Shown: one piece after another, positions 33,749-38,461 of the stretch
Position numbering within the stretch: the first letter of the stretch is position 1
How the letters are laid out: every line of letters starts with the position of its first letter
From: Kitasatospora sp. GP82
Lineage (GTDB): Bacteria; Actinomycetota; Actinomycetes; Streptomycetales; Streptomycetaceae
Length of the DNA: 38,461 nt
Direction: 5' to 3'
Assembly (NCBI RefSeq): GCF_029892105.1
Contig: NZ_JARZAJ010000055.1
Coordinates: forward strand, 1 to 38,461
Notes under the pieces: model-generated
Database searches by the model: none
What the model saw: the letters and a program-made list of their open reading frames with translations, nothing else
Told to the model about the DNA's origin: nothing
Program-made: the position numbers and the translations under genes

Positions 33749-34147
33749 TCAACTGCCCGTCGCGAACAGCTCGTTCATCGCCTCAGCGACCACGTGGGGA
33801 CTCTCCTGAGGCAGGAAGTGGCCGACGCCCGGCACGATCCGTACGGTGAGGTCGCCTGCGTGGCTCTCGCCTCCGGCCAGCATGGATGGCGGGATCACGT
33901 TGTCCCGCTCGCCGCCCAGCAGCAGGGTCGGGACGGTCAGCCGCTGCCCGCGCCATGTGCCGCGCAGCAGCGCGGGGATCTCGCGGACCACGTACTGCCA
34001 GAACATGGCCTGCCCGGCATGCGCGCCGGCCTGGGCCGCGGCGCTGAACTCCGCGAGCTCGCCGGCTTGCCAGACCGACGGTTCGGCGACCTGGTGCCGC
34101 AGCAGGAAGCGGCTGAACGCCGGCGCGCGGGCCAGTGTCCGGCAGCT
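33749..34147 (-). pseudogene. C-terminal remnant of alpha/beta hydrolase
   Basis: The open frame ending at TGA 33749 reads WQYVVREIPALLRGTWRGQR, VPTLLLGGERDNVIPPSMLA and VRIVPGVGHFLPQESPHVVA. This is the cap end, the acid (GERD) and the catalytic His (GVGHF) of an epoxide-hydrolase-like protein. The N-terminal half with the nucleophile is missing beyond about 34147, where the GNAT gene region begins. The fragment cannot be active. Confidence 0.7.
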
Positions 34148-34182
34148 CCGGTGCCGGCGCCGTCCGGCTTCGGGCCTCCGGC

Positions 34183-35118
34183 TTACAGAGAGGGGCTTTC
34201 CAGGACGAGGCGGATCTCCGTCACCTCGTACCCGGCGCGGTCGAAGGCGGCGGCCATCGGGACATTGACGGTGTCCGTGGTCGCGGTGACGCGCTCGGCA
34301 CCCGCCGCCGCGTGGAAGCGGGTGATCTCGGCCAGGATCTCGTCGATCAGGCCCCGGCCGCGCTGTTCCGGTACGACACCCAGGTATCCCACATTGCGGT
34401 GATAGGGCGTCGCCGAGGGGATGGCCATCCCAGCCAGAGTGCCGTCCGGGAGATGGGCCAGACGCCACCACGAGCGCTCGCCGGGGCAGCCGAAGTAGAA
34501 GTCGAAGTCCTCGCGGGCCAGCTGCTCGGCATCCATCGTGCGCAGCTCGTTCTGCGTCGCCAGATCGAGGCTGCCGTGGGACAGACGCACGAAGGCGTCC
34601 AGGAACTCCTCGTCGGTGCCCTCCCGGAAGACCAGCCGCCCGGTGGGCTCGGCGGCCCCGGCCTGCGGGGTCCACTCGTAGCGCAGCCGCTCGATCTCGC
34701 GCGTCAGGCCGGTCTTGTGCGCGGCCTCCTGACGCCAGGCGACCGCCTCGGCCAGGGCCGGCTCGGCGCGCCACCCGCGCGGCAGCGAGATGTTGTAGCC
34801 CGGGAGGTTCCCGAAGGAGGCGTGGCCGGCTGCGAGCAGCCCGGCGGCCACGCCGGCCGGGTCGGCCACGCCCGCCCGGACCTGGAGGCAGTCGAGCGCG
34901 ATGGGCTGCGCGCTGTCGGCGCGGCCCCACCACAGGGCGCGGGCAAGGATTTCGCCGTCTTCATCCTCGGCGAACCAGGTCCACGCAGGGCGCATCCGGT
35001 TCTCGGCGAACTCCTCACGGATCTTCTCAGCGGTCAGGGCGGGGACGGGACCGTCGACCGGGTAGGCGGCCGCGCGGTCGAGGTCCGAGGGGTCTGCGGT
35101 GGCAGAACGGAAGATCAT
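34183..35118 (-). CDS. GNAT-family N-acetyltransferase, two-domain
   Basis: 311 residues from ATG 35118; no strong Shine-Dalgarno is present. The length and internal symmetry fit a tandem GNAT protein. The first half has GVADPAGVAAGLLAAGHAS, and the second a typical acetyl-CoA site, YLGVVPEQRGRGLIDEILAE (Q/RxxGxG/A), followed by NVPMAAAFDRAGYEV. It would acetylate a small-molecule amine or a protein amine; the acceptor is not deducible. It matches the Streptomyces GNAT type that acts on antibiotics or amino acids. The gene is intact and lies between a hydrolase remnant and a disrupted membrane gene. Confidence 0.85.
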   Translation of the reverse strand: MIFRSATADPSDLDRAAAYPVDGPVPALTAEKIREEFAENRMRPAWTWFAEDEDGEILARALWWGRADSAQPIALDCLQVRAGVADPAGVAAGLLAAGHASFGNLPGYNISLPRGWRAEPALAEAVAWRQEAAHKTGLTREIERLRYEWTPQAGAAEPTGRLVFREGTDEEFLDAFVRLSHGSLDLATQNELRTMDAEQLAREDFDFYFGCPGERSWWRLAHLPDGTLAGMAIPSATPYHRNVGYLGVVPEQRGRGLIDEILAEITRFHAAAGAERVTATTDTVNVPMAAAFDRAGYEVTEIRLVLESPSL

Positions 35119-35191
35119 CCGGCGATGATCACACAGGGCGAGCCACACTCCCCAACCAACCAGCAAACCCGCAGCCCACAAACGAGATCAA

Positions 35192-35483
35192 CTAACGAAC
35201 CACCGTCTTGCCCAGCTCGATCACCAACACTGGACCACCCATGGCGGGAGCCTGGGTATGCCGTCGCCGTCGCAGATACAGGTGGTGCTTGCTGCCCGGC
35301 TTGCCGCGATCGACCGGCGACGGCACGCCGTTCCTCGGCGGCAGCCTCACGTGCCTCGAGCCGTACTGCCCCTCCTTCCTCACACTTCGTCTGCGCGGTC
35401 CGCCGGCGGCGGTCGGCCACACTGATCCACACTGCGGTGAGCGTGCTGAGGATACCCACACAGGCCGTAATCGTCTCGATCAC
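35192..35483 (-). pseudogene. Disrupted small membrane-anchored gene
   Basis: GTG 35483 starts a short hydrophobic anchor (IETITACVGILSTLTAVWIS) followed by a charged coiled segment (RRTAQTKCEEGGAVRLEARE). Near 35330 the better frame changes and ends GKPGSKHHLYLRRRRHTQAP then VLVIELGKTVVR at TAG 35192. In the first frame it would end at 35115 with poor bias. One indel near 35330 explains this. Family not recognised. Confidence 0.5.
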
Positions 35484-35555
35484 CCGACCAGCCGTGCGGG
35501 GCTCGGCACGGCATCGGACGTGGCGCCCCGGATCGGGAGTGGCGCCCAACGTACC

Positions 35556-36077
35556 TCAGCCGGCAGGCAGCTCCGAGGAATGGTGGTTGATGATGAGCCA
35601 GGTGCCTCCGCGCAGCTCGTAAACGAAGGTGTAGCGAGCGTTGACCTTGGTTTTGCTGCCGTCTTGGTTGGTCAGCGTGAACTGGTAGAGGCCCGTGTCG
35701 ACGGCATTGGTGCGGTCCAGGATGTCGATGAACCGCTCCTGGATCCTGCCGACGGGTTTGCTTTCCAGGAAGTGCTTGAAGTAGTCGACTATCCCGGCCC
35801 GGTCGGTACGGATTTCGGCGGAGACGGTTGGTAGCAGCACGGCATCGGGGGCGTACAGGTCCGCAACACGGTTCGCGTCGCCGGTGGCCAGGGCCGCGTT
35901 CCACCGGTCGAACAAGGCTGCGATCTGTCCCTCGGTTGGCGGCTGGGCGGTAGTACTTGTGACAGCACTGTCCGTGCTGGGGAGCTGGGTGTGTGTTCCG
36001 GTCGCGTAGGTCGCTCCGGTTCCGGTGAACACAAGGGCGGCGGCGAGAGCGGCCCCGGCGAGGTATTTGCGCCTCAT
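35556..36077 (-). CDS. Secreted SgcJ/EcaC-family (NTF2-like) protein
   Basis: 173 residues from ATG 36077, chosen for its perfect AGGAGGTG 5 nt upstream; an upstream ATG at 36119 would hide the signal. A signal peptide (RRKYLAGAALAAALVFTG) precedes a DUF4440/SnoaL-type fold: IAALFDRWNAALATGDANRV, ADLYAPDAVLLPTVS, GIVDYFKHFLESKP, and a final strand TWLIINHHSSE. SgcJ/EcaC family members are small alpha+beta cone proteins, some linked to enediyne or carotenoid clusters, often without proven enzyme activity. Here it is exported and stands alone. Confidence 0.85.
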   Translation of the reverse strand: MRRKYLAGAALAAALVFTGTGATYATGTHTQLPSTDSAVTSTTAQPPTEGQIAALFDRWNAALATGDANRVADLYAPDAVLLPTVSAEIRTDRAGIVDYFKHFLESKPVGRIQERFIDILDRTNAVDTGLYQFTLTNQDGSKTKVNARYTFVYELRGGTWLIINHHSSELPAG

Positions 36078-36265
36078 CGAGCACCTCCTGCGTGGTCGAT
36101 GTTCAAGGCGGACGTACAACCAGCCTCACCCGGCGCAGGCGATTCGGCACGCGGACAGCTTCGCGGCCGGGGGGAGCGAGTATCGGCTCCGCAGCTGCCG
36201 GGCGATCCGCTTGCCGTACGGGGCTCGGCCGTGGGGGGTGTGTGAAGGCCGACCCACCCAGCCCG

Positions 36266-36583
36266 CTACTGGGCCTGCGGCCCGGTAGCCAGCGCGGCAA
36301 CGACCCGCCCGCGCCAGGGCTGTTCTCCGTTCGGCCCCTGGTCCAGCTCCCGGCTCTCCCGCAGAACGTCGGCCACCATCTCATCGTCCAGCAGGGCCAG
36401 GACCAGCTCCGCCTTCCACAGCACCTGGCATGCGGCACGCACCAGCAGAACCGCCGCTTCCCTCCTGGCTGCGGGGTCGTCAGGCCGGCAGGTCATCAGC
36501 CGCCATGCCTGATTGCCCCAGGAGTGCTCGGGCGCGGTGATCGGCAGGATCGAACAGGGATCAGGGGGGACGTCGTTCACCAT
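36266..36583 (-). CDS. Helical hypothetical protein, about 105 aa
   Basis: Start taken at ATG 36583 (GGAAGG at -13); an in-frame ATG at 36649 would add 22 residues. The protein is helical: EHSWGNQAWRLMTCRPDDPA, then AAVLLVRAACQVLWKAELVL and DDEMVADVLRESRELD, with two Cys and no membrane segment. High third-position GC supports it. No family is recognised. It is not clearly in an operon. Confidence 0.55.
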   Translation of the reverse strand: MVNDVPPDPCSILPITAPEHSWGNQAWRLMTCRPDDPAARREAAVLLVRAACQVLWKAELVLALLDDEMVADVLRESRELDQGPNGEQPWRGRVVAALATGPQAQ

Positions 36584-36816
36584 CCCGGCAGCCTTCCACT
36601 CTCTCCCACGCACCTGCTCGCGCAACGCCCAACCGGCCGCAGAGTTCATCCACCGGCGTCACCACTGCTGACGACGACCAGAGCGGCTCGCTCGGACAGC
36701 GCCCTGCCGCGCCGGCCGGCCCCGAAGCCGGATCGGCGGCGGCTACGCCCCAGGTGGCCGGTATCGACCCGCTCAGCCTGCAACCCGTCACCGGGCCGGC
36801 TACGGACGGCGCGGGC

Positions 36817-37170
36817 TCACACGTCGTGGGGGCGGTCCAGCTGAGCACCGGCCTCGACGGCTGACGCGGTCCACTCCCGTCGGTGGGCATCGAGCGCCTT
36901 GGCGAGCACCTTCGCCCGGAACGGGTTCGCCTCGTTCAGCGCTCCGCAACCTCAACCGCCTCCTCCAGCAGTGCCAACCGCGCCTCCGGCAACCCCCAAC
37001 ACGGGCGAGCGGCCAGCCTCAACCAGCACATGCGCGAGCTCGGACCCGTACACCGCCGGGCTGACCTGCGTCAGCAGTCGGTGCACCCGCAACACGTCCG
37101 GTCCGCGCAACACCCGCCTGTCGGTGCTGAGAAGCGGCATCCTCGCCCGCAGTACCGCATCCTTATCCAC
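36817..37170 (-). pseudogene. Hypothetical gene with two frame changes
   Basis: GTG 37170 (AAGGGGGA upstream) starts DKDAVLRARMPLLSTDRRVL and continues to SELAHVLVEAGRSPVLGV. Near 36985 coding moves one frame (PEARLALLEEAVEVAER) and near 36938 it moves back (NEANPFRAKVLAKALDAHRR), ending at TGA 36817. Read literally, the first frame stops at 36952. The rebuilt protein is about 117 residues, helical, function unknown. The two changes compensate each other, so either paired sequencing errors or decay would explain it. Confidence 0.55.
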
Positions 37171-37318
37171 CGTTCCCCCTTCATCGCAGCACTCCCCCAC
37201 CGCCGGCGGCGGGGCAGCACGACCTACGCACCGGCACCTGAGGACAGGCGCCAGTACCTGGCCGTCCATCCTCGATCAGTGACTGGCGTGACGACAACGG
37301 CACACTCGCCTCCCGGAA

Positions 37319-37693
37319 GTGCTCGCGCCGGCAAGCAGGGAGTACGGGCTCGACCTGATGAACCGGGTGGAGGCCGACCAACGCTGGGGCACGCCTTTCG
37401 GCGCACCGGAGGGGATCTCTGTGCACGTGAAGAACGGCTGGCTGCCTCGGGCGACCCACGGCTGGCGGGTCCACAGCATCGGTGTCTTCACCAACGAGAG
37501 CAAGGACTACCGGATGGCCGTCCTCACCGAGGACAACCCCACCGAGTCGTACGGGATCAGCACGATCCAGCGAATCGCATGGGCGGTGCACCACGATCTC
37601 GACAGCGACACTGCCACGTCCGGCGACTTGGACCCCCAGGCTCCCGAACTCCCCGACGACTCGGCCCCGTTCGGCTACGTCACCACGGGATGA
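37319..37693 (+). pseudogene. C-terminal remnant of serine hydrolase/beta-lactamase
   Basis: The frame to TGA 37693 reads EYGLDLMNRVEADQRWGTPF, then ISVHVKNGWLPRATHGWRVH and IGVFTNESKDYRMAVLTEDN. This is the C-terminal third of class A beta-lactamase-like serine hydrolases, with KNGW at the KTG position. The N-terminal domain with SxxK and SDN is absent. GTG 37319 gives an apparent start, but it is probably fortuitous. Confidence 0.65.
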
Positions 37694-38364
37694 GCAGCAG
37701 CGGTGCCGCCAAGGCACGGCACCCTCCGGGCATCGGCCGCGGCTGACCAACTGCTTCACAGGCGAACGGGCTCCGAGCGTGATCGCCCGCCGGCGCGGGG
37801 ACGAGGACCGCCCGCTCGGCTTCGTCCCCGAGGTCCAGCACCGCTTCACCGAGGGCCCGGTCGGCGCCGTCATCCCGACGGCCTGCCGCGCTGCGCTGCA
37901 CCACCAGCGGCGGGCCGCAGACGGGTCCGTCTGCGGGCGTTCACCGAGGTGGATACCGCCCTACCACTGATCCCCCGTACCGCATGGCAATTCCCCGGGC
38001 AGACCCCTCTCATGGGCGAACTGGGCCCGGGCACAGGGTACGACACGCCCGGGACGGGGCAACCTGGTGCCAGCACCACCCCGGCGGCGGAGCGAGAGCC
38101 CTGTCCGGACACTTCCCACCGGTGTGCGAGATGCGTGGAATATCCGGAAGGAAGGCACTGGATCAGCTACAGAGCAGCACTGTTGAGGTTTCCTCGGAAA
38201 CCTCCTGAAAACCGGTTGTGCTGCTTCCGGCTCAGCCCGCCGCACACCCGTCGCACCAGGTCCGCGAGGACCGGCGCGGGCACCGGGCCGCGTGCGAAAC
38301 GCAGCCCCCGAGCCGCCGGAGCCGGCCCCCGCCCGTCCTTCCGTACTCTTTCGACCGTTTGAGG
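37694..38364. other. Poorly coding stretch before right-edge gene
   Basis: One plus-strand frame from GTG 37779 to TGA 37970 (VIARRRGDEDRPLGFVPEVQ) has moderate codon bias and may be a fragment or small gene; confidence is low. The rest shows no gene. It contains a 20-bp palindrome (38185-38204). Confidence 0.3.
38185..38204. repeat. 20-bp inverted repeat
   Basis: GAGGTTTCC (38185-38193) and GGAAACCTC (38196-38204) are perfect inverted arms around TC. A 2-nt loop is too tight for an RNA hairpin, so a dimeric protein binding site is more likely, about 165 bp before the right-edge gene. Confidence 0.5.
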
Positions 38365-38370
38365 ATGCTG

Positions 38371-38461
38371 ATGCTTCGTGCTGGATCGTCACCCGGAGGC
38401 CGGCGCTCCGCTCCTGTTCTCGTGTGGCTCCTGCCCACGGTGGTGATGGCGGCCGCCGCTG
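38371..38461 (+). CDS. N-terminus of membrane or exported protein, cut by window edge
   Basis: ATG 38371 has GAGG 6 nt upstream; ATG 38365 is an alternative. The visible 30 residues begin with a Gly/Ser/Arg-rich tip and then a hydrophobic stretch (PVLVWLLPTVVMAAAA), typical of the first helix of a membrane protein. The rest lies outside the window. Confidence 0.5.
   Translation, partial: MLRAGSSPGGRRSAPVLVWLLPTVVMAAAA

Noticed and set aside
36584..36864. Plus-strand frame reading as a Thr/Ala/Gly-rich protein tail
   Set aside because: No start codon is available, the sequence is low in complexity, and the right part overlaps the better supported minus-strand gene ending at 36817.

Overview
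The window looks like accessory DNA from a high-GC actinomycete, most likely Streptomyces or Kitasatospora. It has very high GC with strong third-position GC bias, many GTG starts, and actinomycete families such as DUF5996, DUF402, SpoIIE-type phosphatases, SgcJ/EcaC-like proteins and streptomycete IS elements. There are no ribosomal, tRNA or other core housekeeping genes. The mixture of truncated genes, relics of at least six IS families and short operon fragments suggests a subtelomeric arm, large plasmid or decayed integrative element. That placement is inferred.

Layout. 1-3000 (minus strand): small Cys-rich and hypothetical genes, a truncated zinc-finger/UvrD-like helicase and a disrupted HTH gene, probably the decayed remains of a plasmid or integrative element. 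3100-4177: IS630 transposase with a broken 5' end. 4571-7211: a frameshifted NAD-dependent epimerase and an intact Na+/H+ antiporter. 7242-8156: IS982 transposase. 8340-12430: a membrane protein, a broken zinc-ribbon gene, a DUF5996 gene, an inverted fragment related to the membrane protein, an excisionase-like remnant and a broken NERD gene. 12707-15501: a secreted protein, an aminotransferase tail, a sugar-type formyltransferase and a MurG-like glycosyltransferase, with a perfect bidirectional terminator between the last two. 15730-20270: a membrane-anchored protein, a broken small gene, a 47-residue secreted peptide ending in two cysteines, a small membrane protein, a broken DUF402 gene and a membrane SpoIIE-type phosphatase. 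20386-23733: a truncated ISKra4 transposon, a PqqD-like protein next to a GT25-like fragment, an SDR lacking the usual Tyr, and a kinase N-lobe. 23962-25246: an S41 peptidase gene flanked by 60-bp direct repeats. 25282-31234: IS4, IS110 and IS5 relics around an intact AAA+ ATPase/TPR-membrane protein pair and a PH-like membrane protein. 31244-38461: a divergent hydrolase/TetR pair with a clear operator, a sigma-factor fragment with an SRPBCC protein, a hydrolase tail, a double-GNAT acetyltransferase, a secreted SgcJ-like protein, further disrupted genes, a beta-lactamase tail, and the start of a membrane protein at the right edge.

Functional units that look intact are: hydrolase plus TetR with operator; AAA+ plus TPR membrane protein (4-nt overlap); aminotransferase remnant plus formyltransferase facing a MurG paralogue (amino-sugar modification); and the repeat-flanked S41 gene. 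About fifteen other genes carry one or two frame changes. Some of these lie in G or C homopolymers, so part of the apparent decay could be sequencing error. However, the truncations and IS relics show that real decay is also present.
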